DNA of 64,000 nt from Jiangella alkaliphila. Its GTDB lineage: Bacteria > Actinomycetota > Actinomycetes > Jiangellales > Jiangellaceae. Below the pieces are notes generated by a model that was given only the letters and a program-made list of their open reading frames with translations, had not been told where the DNA came from and did no database searches. The stretch is from assembly GCF_900105925.1 (NCBI RefSeq), contig NZ_LT629791.1, positions 3,755,278 to 3,819,277 of the forward strand. Reading direction: 5' to 3'. This document shows positions 17,637 to 25,919 of the stretch, piece after piece (the stretch's first letter is position 1; the number at the start of each line of letters is the position of its first letter). Position numbers and translations under genes: made by a program.

Positions 17637-19537
17637 CGACGACCGAACCGGCGAGGCTGCGCGACTGGGACACGATCCCGGCCCGCATCGCCGAGCGCGC
17701 CGCCCAGCACCCGGACCGCGTGTGCCTGCGGGAGAAGCGCCTCGGCATCTGGCAGGACATCTCGTGGCGCGAGTACTGGGCGAACTGCCGGCTGGCCGGC
17801 CACGCGCTGGCGGCGCTCGGCGTCGAGCCCGGCGACCGGGTGGCGATCCAATCGGAGAACCGGCCGGAGTGGCTCTACGTCGACGTCGGCGCCGTGGCCA
17901 TCCGCGCGATCACCGTCGGCCTGTACTCCACCAACCCCGCGCCGGAGATCGCCTATCTGCTGCGCGACTCCGGCGCGACGGTGCTCGTGGCGGAGGACCA
18001 GGAGCAGGTCGACAAGGCCCTCGAGGTCGAGGCGCAGTGTCCCGACCTGCGGTGGATCGTCTACCTCGAGCCGCGCGGCGTGCGCGCGTACGACCACCCG
18101 AAGCTGCTGGGCTGGACGGAGTTCCTGGACCGCGGGCGCGACCACGCCGCCGCGCAGCCGGAGCTGCTGGCCCGGGCCGGTGCGGCGGCGCAGGCGGACG
18201 ACGTCGTCACCCTCATGTACACCTCCGGCACCACGGGTCCGCCCAAGGGCGCGATGCTCACCGTCCGCAACGTCGACTTCGCGACCCGGACGCTGATCCT
18301 CGGCGGCGGGCTCTACGACCCGGCGCCCACGGAGGACGACGTCGTGCTCTCCTACCTGCCGCTGTGCCACGTCGTCGAGCGAGCCGCCACGGAATGGGGC
18401 AACGCGGCCGCCGGCACCACCATCCACTTCGCCGAGTCGATCGACACCGTGCAGGCGAACCTGCGGGAGGTCCAGCCGACACTGTTCTTCGGCGTCCCGC
18501 GCATCTGGGAGAAGATCTACGCCGGCGTCGAGGTCCGGATGAACGCCGCCTCGCGGCTCAAGCGCGGGACGTACCGCTTCGCGATGCGGCTGGCCGCGCG
18601 CATCGGCGACGAGCTGGTCCGCACGGAGGGCAACCACACCGCGCGGACGCGGCTGCTCTACGCGCTGGGCTACCCGCTGCTGTTCCGGGCCCTGCGCGAC
18701 CGCATCGGCCTGCGCAAGGTGCGGGCGGCCAGTTCCGGAGCCGCGCCCATCTCGCCGGACGTGCTGCGGTTCTTCTTCGGCATCGGCGTGGTCATCTGCG
18801 AGGCGTACGGGATGACCGAGAACGCCGCCGTGGCGACGTCGAACCGCCGCGGCCGCGTCAAGCTGGGCACGGTCGGCGAGCCACACGCCGGCACCGAGCT
18901 GCGCCTGGACGAGCGCACGAACGAGATCCTGACCCGCCACCCGGGCAACTTCGCCGGCTACTGGCGCAAGCCCGGCGCGACCGCGGACGTGGTCGACGGC
19001 GACGGCTGGCTGCACACCGGTGACGTGGGCACGTGGGTCGACGGGAGCCACCTCAAGATCGTCGACCGGATCAAGGACGTCATCATCACCGCCGGCGGCA
19101 AGAACATCGCACCGTCGGAGCTGGAGAACGCGCTCAAGACGTCGCCGTACATCAAGGAGGCCGTGGTCGTCGGCGACCGGCGGGCCTACCTCACCGCGCT
19201 GATCGGCATCGAGCCGGACACCGTCGGCGACTGGGCCCAGCGCGCCCGCATCCCTCACACCACCTACCGGGACCTGGCGGAGAAGGAAGAGGTCCTCACC
19301 CTGGTCCAGGACGTGATCAAGCGGGCCAACGCCAAGGTCGCCCGGGTGGAGCAGATCCGCAAGTTCCGGGTCATCCCGAAGGAGCTCGATCACGACGACG
19401 GCGAGCTCACGGCGACGCAGAAGGTCAAGCGGGCAACGCTGCACGAGCGCTTCGCCGACCTCGTCGAGGACATGTACGCCAACCGCACGGACTTCCCCGG
19501 CGGCGATCTGGCGGAGGTCCACACGTGGACGAACTGA
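17633..19537 (+). CDS. AMP-dependent acyl-CoA ligase (long-chain fatty-acid-CoA ligase-like)
   Basis: 634-residue ANL-superfamily enzyme that adenylates a carboxylate and transfers it to CoA. The P-loop YTSGTTGPPKGAM is at about residues 197-209, the A5 motif EAYGMTEN at about 390, the hinge/ATP motif GWLHTGDVG near 460, and the IVDRIKDVIITAGGKNI loop before the C-terminal lid. Length and the central insertion match long-chain or aromatic-acid ligases of the FAA1/FadD15 type. It overlaps LivG (ATGA) and LivH, placing it physically inside an importer operon. The open frame to 16748 is only a shadow. It probably activates the imported acid. Confidence 0.9.
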   Translation: MTTTEPARLRDWDTIPARIAERAAQHPDRVCLREKRLGIWQDISWREYWANCRLAGHALAALGVEPGDRVAIQSENRPEWLYVDVGAVAIRAITVGLYSTNPAPEIAYLLRDSGATVLVAEDQEQVDKALEVEAQCPDLRWIVYLEPRGVRAYDHPKLLGWTEFLDRGRDHAAAQPELLARAGAAAQADDVVTLMYTSGTTGPPKGAMLTVRNVDFATRTLILGGGLYDPAPTEDDVVLSYLPLCHVVERAATEWGNAAAGTTIHFAESIDTVQANLREVQPTLFFGVPRIWEKIYAGVEVRMNAASRLKRGTYRFAMRLAARIGDELVRTEGNHTARTRLLYALGYPLLFRALRDRIGLRKVRAASSGAAPISPDVLRFFFGIGVVICEAYGMTENAAVATSNRRGRVKLGTVGEPHAGTELRLDERTNEILTRHPGNFAGYWRKPGATADVVDGDGWLHTGDVGTWVDGSHLKIVDRIKDVIITAGGKNIAPSELENALKTSPYIKEAVVVGDRRAYLTALIGIEPDTVGDWAQRARIPHTTYRDLAEKEEVLTLVQDVIKRANAKVARVEQIRKFRVIPKELDHDDGELTATQKVKRATLHERFADLVEDMYANRTDFPGGDLAEVHTWTN

Positions 19538-20421
19538 TCGCCTCGGTGGTGCGCGGGCTGGGCATCGGCAGCACCTATGCGCTACTCGCCGTCGGGTTCG
19601 TGATCATCTACCGGGCCACCAAGGTGATCAATTTCGCGCAACCGGCGCTGATGATCCTGGGCGGCTACTTCACGTCACTGTTCGCGACGCGGGCCGGGCT
19701 GCCGTTCCCGGTGGCAGTGCTGCTGGCGATGGTGGCGGTCGCCGCGGTCGGCGCACTCTGCGAGCGGGTGGCGCTTCGCCCGATGGTGGGCGAGCCGCCG
19801 TTCGCCGCGGCCATGGTCACCGTCGGGGTCTTCATCGTCCTGCTCATCGTGGCGTTCCGGCTGATCGGAACGCAGGTGCTGACCGTCGGCGATCCGTGGG
19901 GTCTCTCCCGGACCACCGTCCTCGGCGTCTCCGTCGCCCAGGTCGACATCGCCAAGTTCGTCATCTCGCTGGCCGCGATCGGCGTCGTGGGGCTGTTCCT
20001 GGCGCGGTCGCGGCTCGGCCTGGCCATGCGGGCGACGGCGCTGGACCAGGAGGTCGCTCTGGCGCAAGGCGTCGACGTGGGCCGGATCTTCGGGCTGTCG
20101 TGGGCCATCGCGGGCGCCATGGCGGCTCTGGCCGGCATGCTCATCGGCACCGCGTCCGGGGGCATCGAGGCCACGACGGCGCTGGTCGCGCTGAAGGCGC
20201 TGCCGGTGATCATCCTCGGTGGCCTCGACTCGATCAAGGGTTCGGTCTACGCGGGCCTGCTGATCGGCGTCGCCGAATCGCTGACCCGCACCTACCAGCC
20301 CGAGTACGCGCCGTTCCTCGGCGCGAACTTCGACGTGGTCGTGCCGTACGTGATCATGATCGTGGTGCTGATGATCAGGCCGTACGGACTGTTCGGCACG
20401 CCGGAGGTGCAGCGCGTATGA
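19525..20421 (+). CDS. Branched-chain-type ABC transporter permease (LivH-like)
   Basis: 298-residue integral membrane permease with about eight hydrophobic helices. LivH hallmarks are GSTYALLAVGFVIIYRATKV near the N-terminus and NFAQPALMILGGY, and the cytoplasmic loop has the family pattern GLAMRATALDQEVALAQGVD. The start is a GTG after GGAGGT at 19512-19517; it overlaps the ligase stop by 13 bases. A frame extending back to 19033 is a shadow of the ligase gene. It overlaps the LivM-like gene by ATGA. Confidence 0.9.
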   Translation: MDELIASVVRGLGIGSTYALLAVGFVIIYRATKVINFAQPALMILGGYFTSLFATRAGLPFPVAVLLAMVAVAAVGALCERVALRPMVGEPPFAAAMVTVGVFIVLLIVAFRLIGTQVLTVGDPWGLSRTTVLGVSVAQVDIAKFVISLAAIGVVGLFLARSRLGLAMRATALDQEVALAQGVDVGRIFGLSWAIAGAMAALAGMLIGTASGGIEATTALVALKALPVIILGGLDSIKGSVYAGLLIGVAESLTRTYQPEYAPFLGANFDVVVPYVIMIVVLMIRPYGLFGTPEVQRV

Positions 20422-21584
20422 GCCTGACCACCGATGGTGCGCGACGCCGCGGGCTCGGCCGCTCCGGCTCGGTGCGCGGGCGGCCGGCCCTCTACACCAG
20501 CTATGCCGCCGACCAGGCGATCTGGAACACCCCGGCCAAGCGGGTGTGGACGCTGGCACTGTTGGTGGTCGTCCTGGCGTTGCCCTTCTACCTGACCCGC
20601 GACGTGACCAGCCTGCTCACCACGGTGTTCGTCTACGCGATCGGTGGCATCGGGCTGAACCTCGTGACGGGGTACGCCGGCCAGGTCTCGCTCGGGCACG
20701 CGTTCTTCCTCGGGCTGGGCGCCTACACGGCCGCGGTCTTCGGCGGCGAAGCGACCGGGTCGGAGGTGGGACTCGGGCTGGACATGGCGATCTGGCTGCC
20801 CCTGGCCGGCATCGTCCCGGCCCTCGTGGGCCTCGCGGTCGCGCCGCTCGCCGCCCGGGTCCGCGGCCTGTACCTGGCGATCCTCACGCTGGGACTGGTG
20901 TTCATCGGGCAGCACATCTTCAACGAGGCGGACGCGATCACCGGCGGCGCGGGCATCGGGCGCGCCCCCGCCGAGCCGGTGCTGTTCGGCGTCGACCTGA
21001 CGACGCGGTTCGTGCTGTTCGGGACGCGGATCAACCGTGACATGGTCTATTACGTCCTCTGCCTCGTGGTGCTGCTGGTGCTGGCCGTGGCCGCACGCAA
21101 CCTCACCCGGTCGAAGTGGGGCCGGGCGTTCGCCGCCGTCCGAGACCGCGACATCGCCGCCGAGGTGATGGGCGTGTCACTGCTGCGGACCAAGACGCTG
21201 GCGTTCACCGTCTCGTCGTTCTACGCCGGCATCGCCGGTGCCCTGCTGTCAGTCGTCGTCGGCCGGATCAGCCCGAACACCTGGGACCTGTTCCTCTCCA
21301 TCGACTTCCTGGCCGTCGTCCTGATCGGCGGCGTCGCGACCATCACCGGATCGATCATGGGCGCCGCCTTCGTCGTCCTGCTGCCCCGGCTGGTCGACGA
21401 GCTCTCCGCCTACCTGCCGTTCATCTCCGGCAGCGCCGGCGAGGGCTTCCTGTCGGTGTTCCAGCTCCAGACCATGATCTTCGGCGCGTTGATCGTCGTG
21501 TTCCTCGCCCTCGAGCCGCGCGGGCTCTACGGCCTGTGGGTGCGGGTGCGCAATTACTGGAAGGCGTGGCCGTTCTCGTACTGA
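20418..21584 (+). CDS. Branched-chain-type ABC transporter permease (LivM-like)
   Basis: 388-residue permease. After a 60-residue cytoplasmic N-terminal extension come the LivM core motifs IGLNLVTGYAGQVSLGHAFFLGLGAYTAA and, in the coupling loop, WGRAFAAVRDRDIAAEVMGVS. About nine hydrophobic helices are visible. The N-terminal extension (with YTSYAADQAIWNTPAKRV) is commonly seen in LivM proteins from CoA-ligase-linked operons. The ATG at 20418 overlaps the LivH stop. It forms the membrane channel with LivH. The gene for the binding protein follows after 25 bases. Confidence 0.9.
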   Translation: MSLTTDGARRRGLGRSGSVRGRPALYTSYAADQAIWNTPAKRVWTLALLVVVLALPFYLTRDVTSLLTTVFVYAIGGIGLNLVTGYAGQVSLGHAFFLGLGAYTAAVFGGEATGSEVGLGLDMAIWLPLAGIVPALVGLAVAPLAARVRGLYLAILTLGLVFIGQHIFNEADAITGGAGIGRAPAEPVLFGVDLTTRFVLFGTRINRDMVYYVLCLVVLLVLAVAARNLTRSKWGRAFAAVRDRDIAAEVMGVSLLRTKTLAFTVSSFYAGIAGALLSVVVGRISPNTWDLFLSIDFLAVVLIGGVATITGSIMGAAFVVLLPRLVDELSAYLPFISGSAGEGFLSVFQLQTMIFGALIVVFLALEPRGLYGLWVRVRNYWKAWPFSY

Positions 21585-21609
21585 TCCACCAACCTGGAGG
21601 GAGAGCTCG

Positions 21610-22896
21610 ATGAGGAGCTTCAGAAGCGGCTGGATCGCCGCCGCATGTGGAGGGCTGGTGCTGGCGGCCGGCGGATGTGCGTCCGACGACGCCGAGACCG
21701 GCCCGGGCGTCTCGGACGACCCGTGTCCGGACGCGGTCAACGCCGACAACGGGTGCATCTACCTGGGCGTCCTGTCCGACCTGACGGAGGGCCCGTTCGC
21801 GGCGCTGGCGGTCCCGATCACCGACGGCCAGGAGGCGTTCTGGCAGCGGGTGAACGAGGAGGGCGGCATCGGCGGATACGACGTCGACATCACCGAGTTC
21901 ACCCGCGACACCCGATACGACCCGCAGGAGCACAGCGCCGCGTACCGGGAGATCGAGCCCGAGATCCTGGCGCTCGCCCAGACGCTGGGGACCGAGACCA
22001 CCGAGGCGATCCTCGGTGACATGGACTCCGACGACGTCATCGGCGCGCCGGCGTCCTGGTGGTCGGGCTGGAACTTCGAGGACAACGACAACGGCCTCAT
22101 CCTCGAGTCGGGCTACTCCTACTGCCTCGAGTCGCAGATCGGGCTCGACTGGTTCTCCGAGAACGTGGCACCGCCCACGTCCGTGCTGGCCGTGGGGTAT
22201 CCCGGCGACTACGGTGGCGACTCCGCCGCGGGGGTGGAGGCGTGGACGTCGGCAGCCGGCGCCGAGTTCGCCGGCTTCGTCGAGACGGCGCCGAACGCGA
22301 CGGTCGGCTCGCAGGACGCCGCCATCGGGCAGGTGCTCCAGTCCGGCGCCGACGTGGTCGTACTGGCCGTCGGGCCGGCCGAGACCGCCGAGATCGTCGG
22401 CGGTTCCGCCGCGAACGGCTTCACCGGGCAGTTCCTCGGCTCGGTCCCGACGTGGAACCCGGCCCTGCTCGACACGCCGGCGGCCCCCGCCCTCCAGGCC
22501 CTCTACACGAACGTCGCGCCGTGGGAGGACCTCGACGCCGACACCGAGGCGCACGCGGCCATCCGCGAGTCGCTCGGCGACGAGCTGCCGGCCAACCAGG
22601 GCTACATCTACGGCTGGATCTGGTCGTACCCCATCCGGGCCGCTCTCGAGGCCGCGGTGGAGGAGGACGACTTGACGCGCGAGGGGCTCAGGGCGGTCAC
22701 CGACGGCCTCGAGGTCGACTTCGAGGGCGCTCTTCCGGCGACGACGCTGGGCGGCGACCCGAACGAGAACGTCAACCGGACCGCCGTCATCAACAAGCCC
22801 GACCCGGAGGCTCCGCTGGGTCTGTCGTCGGTCGCGACGGAGGTGACCGGTCCCAGCGCCGACAGCTACGAATACGCGGCGGCCTGCTCCGGCTGA
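21610..22896 (+). CDS. ABC transporter substrate-binding lipoprotein (LivK-like)
   Basis: 428-residue lipoprotein with signal peptide and lipobox LAAGGC (lipidated cysteine at about residue 23), so it is tethered outside the membrane. The mature part opens with IYLGVLSDLTEGPFA and has the EGGIGGYDVDI element typical of type I periplasmic-binding folds, and continues through VLAVGYPGDYGGD and GADVVVLAVGPAETAEIV. It is the last gene of the transporter/CoA-ligase operon, with GGAGGGAG before the ATG. Ligand not predictable; the ligase upstream favours a carboxylic acid. Confidence 0.88.
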   Translation: MRSFRSGWIAAACGGLVLAAGGCASDDAETGPGVSDDPCPDAVNADNGCIYLGVLSDLTEGPFAALAVPITDGQEAFWQRVNEEGGIGGYDVDITEFTRDTRYDPQEHSAAYREIEPEILALAQTLGTETTEAILGDMDSDDVIGAPASWWSGWNFEDNDNGLILESGYSYCLESQIGLDWFSENVAPPTSVLAVGYPGDYGGDSAAGVEAWTSAAGAEFAGFVETAPNATVGSQDAAIGQVLQSGADVVVLAVGPAETAEIVGGSAANGFTGQFLGSVPTWNPALLDTPAAPALQALYTNVAPWEDLDADTEAHAAIRESLGDELPANQGYIYGWIWSYPIRAALEAAVEEDDLTREGLRAVTDGLEVDFEGALPATTLGGDPNENVNRTAVINKPDPEAPLGLSSVATEVTGPSADSYEYAAACSG

Positions 22897-22981
22897 CGCG
22901 GGGGACGGTGACGTCGTAGTCGCCGAGCAGGGGGAGGCCGCCGGCCGCGACTGGGGCCTTGCCCGGTCCCGGGGAGTGCGC

Positions 22982-22993
22982 GCAGTATATTGC
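22982..22993. promoter_or_regulatory. Near-palindromic site immediately before the GntR gene
   Basis: GCAGTATATTGC (one mismatched pair) abuts the ATG at 22994 and contains TATATT, the most AT-rich stretch nearby. GntR/FCD repressors often bind short palindromes over their own start regions, so autoregulation is plausible. Confidence 0.4.
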
Positions 22994-23662
22994 ATGCCCA
23001 TCCCGCGGAACGCGTCCACGATCGACCGCCGCCTGCTGCGCGACGACGTCTATGGACGGCTGCGCGACGCCATCGTCGACGGGGTGTTCGCGCCGGGGGA
23101 GCAGCTGCGCGACGTCGAGCTGGCGGCCTGGCTGGGCGTGAGCCGCACCCCCGTCCGCGAGGCGCTCCTGCGGCTGAGCGAGGCCGGGCTGGTCATCGCG
23201 CAGCCTGGGCGCTCGACGATGGTGAGCCCGCTGGACGTGCGCGACCTGCGCGACGCGCGCGATGTGGTCGCGGCGATGCACGAGGTGGCCGTGCGCGAGG
23301 CGGTCCCCGTGCTGACGCCGGCCGAGCTCGACACGATGCGCGCGGCCAACGAGCGGTTCCGCGCGGCGGTCGAGGCCGGTGACGTCGACACGGCCGTGCG
23401 AGCTGACGACGAGCTGCACGGCGTTCTCGTGGCCGCGGCCGGGAACCGCGCGCTGGCCGCCGTCCTCGAGCAGTTCACGCCGGTGCTGCGGCGGGCGGAG
23501 CGGCTGCGGTTCGCCTCGCTGGACGGTGCGGCGTCGGTCGCCCGGCACGAGCAGCTGATCCGGCTCTGCGCCGCTCGCGAAGCCGGCGAGGCGGCCGCCG
23601 TCGCCTTCGACATCTGGCATAGCCTGCCGGCCAGGAACGAGCCGGCAGGCGAGGGGACATGA
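22994..23662 (+). CDS. GntR-family transcriptional regulator with FCD domain
   Basis: 222-residue repressor-type protein. Residues 15-75 form the GntR winged helix: LRDDVYGRLRDAIVDGVFAPG, then LAAWLGVSRTPVREALLRLSEAGLV. Residues 85-210 are an all-helical FCD effector domain with the expected HEVAVREA and DDELHGVLVAAAGN helices (metal/ligand-site histidines and aspartate). I chose ATG 22994; GTG 22976 is possible. No Shine-Dalgarno precedes 22994, which fits a very short leader. The downstream flavoprotein gene starts one base after the stop, so the regulator probably controls that gene and itself. Confidence 0.85.
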   Translation: MPIPRNASTIDRRLLRDDVYGRLRDAIVDGVFAPGEQLRDVELAAWLGVSRTPVREALLRLSEAGLVIAQPGRSTMVSPLDVRDLRDARDVVAAMHEVAVREAVPVLTPAELDTMRAANERFRAAVEAGDVDTAVRADDELHGVLVAAAGNRALAAVLEQFTPVLRRAERLRFASLDGAASVARHEQLIRLCAAREAGEAAAVAFDIWHSLPARNEPAGEGT

Positions 23663-23663
23663 C

Positions 23664-25001
23664 GTGGTGGACTGGACGATCCTGCGCGACGACGTCGGCG
23701 GCGCGCTGCTCCTGCCGGGCGACCCGGGCTTCGACGACATCGTCCGGGCGCGGCCGTTCACCGCCCACGACGGCGTGCCGGCGCCGGCCGCCGTGGTCCG
23801 GTGCCGCGACGCCGCCGACGTGGCCGCCGCGGTCAGCTTCGCCCGCCGGCACGCGCTGCCGGTCGCGGTCCGCTCCGGTGGGCACTGCGCGGCCGGGCTG
23901 TCGTCGACGGCGGGTCTGGTCATCGACGTGTCGCCGATGGACGCGGTCGAGGTGGACGGCGACCGCGTCGTCGTCGGCGGCGGGGTCCGGCTGGCCGGGC
24001 TGGTCGAGGCGCTCGGCGCGCACGGGCGCGCGCTGCCGACCGGCACGTGCCCGACGGTCGGCGTCAGCGGCCTCACGCTCGGCGGCGGCTGGGGGATGCT
24101 CAGCCGTCAGCACGGGCTGACCTGCGACCAGCTCGTCCGGGCCGAGGTCGTGACGGCGGACGGCGCGGTGGTCGTCGCCGACGAGCACACCGAGCCGGAC
24201 CTGTTCTGGGCGCTGCGCGGCGGCGGGACCGGCGGCTTCGGCGTCGTCACCTCGATGGTCTTCCGGACCCTCCCGGCGCCGCGGATGACGAACTTCCAGT
24301 ACGCGTGGCCGCTCGAGGTGGCGCCGGAGCTGCTCGGCGCCTGGTTCGGCCGCATGATCGATGCGCCCGCCCGGCTGTGCGCCGAGGTCGGCGTCTACCC
24401 CGGCGAAGTGCGGCTGCACGGCGCGCTGGCCGGGACCGATGCCGAGACGCTCGAGCTGCTGGCCCGGCTGTGCCGCGGCCTGCCGGCGCCGGCCCGCGTC
24501 GAGCTGGCCGAGCTGTCCTACCTCGAGTCCGCCCGGCAGCTGGCCGGCGCGGTCGGCGTCGACGACGACGCGTCCCGGCACCTGTACGCGACCTCGGAGT
24601 TCTTCGACGACGCGCTGCCGGCCGAGGCCGTCGACGCCCTGCTGACGCGGTTCGCGTCCGGCCCGCCGGAGCGCGAGATCGGGTTCATGCCGTGGGGCGG
24701 CGGCGAGTACGACATCGCGCCCGACGCGACCGCGTTCCCGCACCGCCGGGCCCGCTACGCGGTCCACCACCTCGCGCTCACGCCGGACGCCGACGTCGAG
24801 GCCCGCGACTGGGTGGTGGCCATGCGCGACACCCTCCGCCCGTACGGCAACGGCGGCGTCTACGCGAACTTCGCCGACCTCGGCCTCGCGGACTGGGAAC
24901 GCGCCTACTACGGCGACAACGCCGGCCGGCTCCGCGAGGTCAAGCGCCGCTACGACCCCGGCGACGTGTTCCGCACCGCCCAGTCGGTCCGGCCCGCCTG
25001 A
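23664..25001 (+). CDS. Berberine-bridge-type FAD-linked oxidoreductase
   Basis: 445-residue flavoprotein of the VAO/BBE family. The FAD domain has RSGGHCAAGLSS, whose histidine is the usual 8-alpha covalent attachment site. GTCPTVGVSGLTLGGGWG has the cysteine that forms the second (6-S-cysteinyl) bond in bicovalent members. The C-terminal BBE segment is NFADLGL, then YYGDN and KRRYDPGDVFRTAQS. No signal peptide is seen. Such enzymes oxidise sugars, alkaloids or polyketides. It begins at GTG 23664, directly after the GntR gene. Its last 52 bases overlap the convergent YjbR-like gene. Substrate unknown. Confidence 0.88.
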   Translation: MVDWTILRDDVGGALLLPGDPGFDDIVRARPFTAHDGVPAPAAVVRCRDAADVAAAVSFARRHALPVAVRSGGHCAAGLSSTAGLVIDVSPMDAVEVDGDRVVVGGGVRLAGLVEALGAHGRALPTGTCPTVGVSGLTLGGGWGMLSRQHGLTCDQLVRAEVVTADGAVVVADEHTEPDLFWALRGGGTGGFGVVTSMVFRTLPAPRMTNFQYAWPLEVAPELLGAWFGRMIDAPARLCAEVGVYPGEVRLHGALAGTDAETLELLARLCRGLPAPARVELAELSYLESARQLAGAVGVDDDASRHLYATSEFFDDALPAEAVDALLTRFASGPPEREIGFMPWGGGEYDIAPDATAFPHRRARYAVHHLALTPDADVEARDWVVAMRDTLRPYGNGGVYANFADLGLADWERAYYGDNAGRLREVKRRYDPGDVFRTAQSVRPA

Positions 25002-25375
25002 CCGCCCTGCTCCCTGGGCCGGTCGGGGAACGGCAGCCGATCGCCCTGCCGCTGGACGAGGTCCTCGGGCGCCGTCAGACGCCAGGCCTCGAAGGTCAGC
25101 TCCACCAGCTCGTCGCGCTCGATGCCGTCGAGGTACACGACCACCCAGCCGAACGCGCCGGCGGTGAACTGGATTTCGAAAACGTCCGGCCGCTCGGCCA
25201 CCAGGGCGAGCTGCTCGGCGATGGTCTGCTTCAGTCCGACGGTCGACGTGGCCGGCCAGAGGTAGCCGAACGTCCGGCCGCCGACCCGGAACGTCGTCCA
25301 CCGCTCGGAGTCGGTGCCTGAGGCACCGGGCAGCCGCTCGATGATGGCGAGGAAGTCGGCGATCGGCACGGCCAT
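24950..25375 (-). CDS. MmcQ/YjbR-family protein
   Basis: 141-residue small cytoplasmic protein of the MmcQ/YjbR (CyaY-like fold) type. The core FLAIIERLPGASGTDSERWT, VGGRTFGYLWP and AWVVVYLDGI-like strands (here GWVVVYLDG), followed by DELVELTFEAWRLTAP, match the family's alternating sheet/helix pattern. The ATG at 25373-25375 follows GGGGG; the open frame beyond it is not conserved in character. The last ~17 codons run into the 3' end of the opposing flavoprotein gene and look unconstrained. Members are called DNA-binding on weak grounds; the real role is unknown. Confidence 0.75.
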   Translation of the reverse strand: MAVPIADFLAIIERLPGASGTDSERWTTFRVGGRTFGYLWPATSTVGLKQTIAEQLALVAERPDVFEIQFTAGAFGWVVVYLDGIERDELVELTFEAWRLTAPEDLVQRQGDRLPFPDRPREQGGQAGRTDWAVRNTSPGS

Positions 25376-25527
25376 GCCCCCATCGAAGCAGGTTCGCGCG
25401 GCGTCCGCGCGGCCGGACTGGTCCGGTCCGGGGCGGACTGCGGCACCGGTCGTGGGGTATCCAGACGAGGGCGGCCCGGCCCGGCGCAACGGTGCACCGG
25501 AGCCGGCGCCGCGCGAGGGGGCATGAC

Positions 25528-25830
25528 ATGAGGGATCTCGTCGCCGAGCTCGACCAGGCACTCGACGCGCTGCGGGTGGCCGACCGCCGTGCGGCGCTGC
25601 GGGCGCTGATGCCGTCGGTGGTCCGCTGGTACCAGGACTCACTGGAGCCCGGCGATCCGGCCCGGCCCGCCGACGTCGACCTGCTGCTCTGGGTGGAGGA
25701 GCTGTCGGCCGGGCTGATCGGCCCGCTCTGCGCCGCCGCCCAGGATGTCCGCCTCGCCGCCACGCAGGTCCGCCAGCCGCGGCGGATGGCGGGCCAGCGG
25801 CACACCCGGGCGGGCTCGCGGCAGCCGTAA
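25528..25830 (+). CDS. Small protein of unknown function
   Basis: 100 residues from an ATG with GAGGGG upstream. It is mostly helical, with LVAELDQALDALRVADRRAALRAL and DVDLLLWVEELSAGLIGPL, acidic in the middle and basic at the end (RQPRRMAGQRHTR). I recognise no family. GC3 pattern and composition look coding, and no opposing gene explains the frame. It stands alone between the divergent YjbR-like gene and the asparaginase gene. Confidence 0.5.
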   Translation: MRDLVAELDQALDALRVADRRAALRALMPSVVRWYQDSLEPGDPARPADVDLLLWVEELSAGLIGPLCAAAQDVRLAATQVRQPRRMAGQRHTRAGSRQP

Positions 25831-25919
25831 CGCGGCCGAAAATCTGGCGGTTCCTCCCGGTAACGGATCATTGATTCTTTATGGGCGTCCCTGGTCCTGT
25901 GAGCCGGAGGTGCCCTCAG

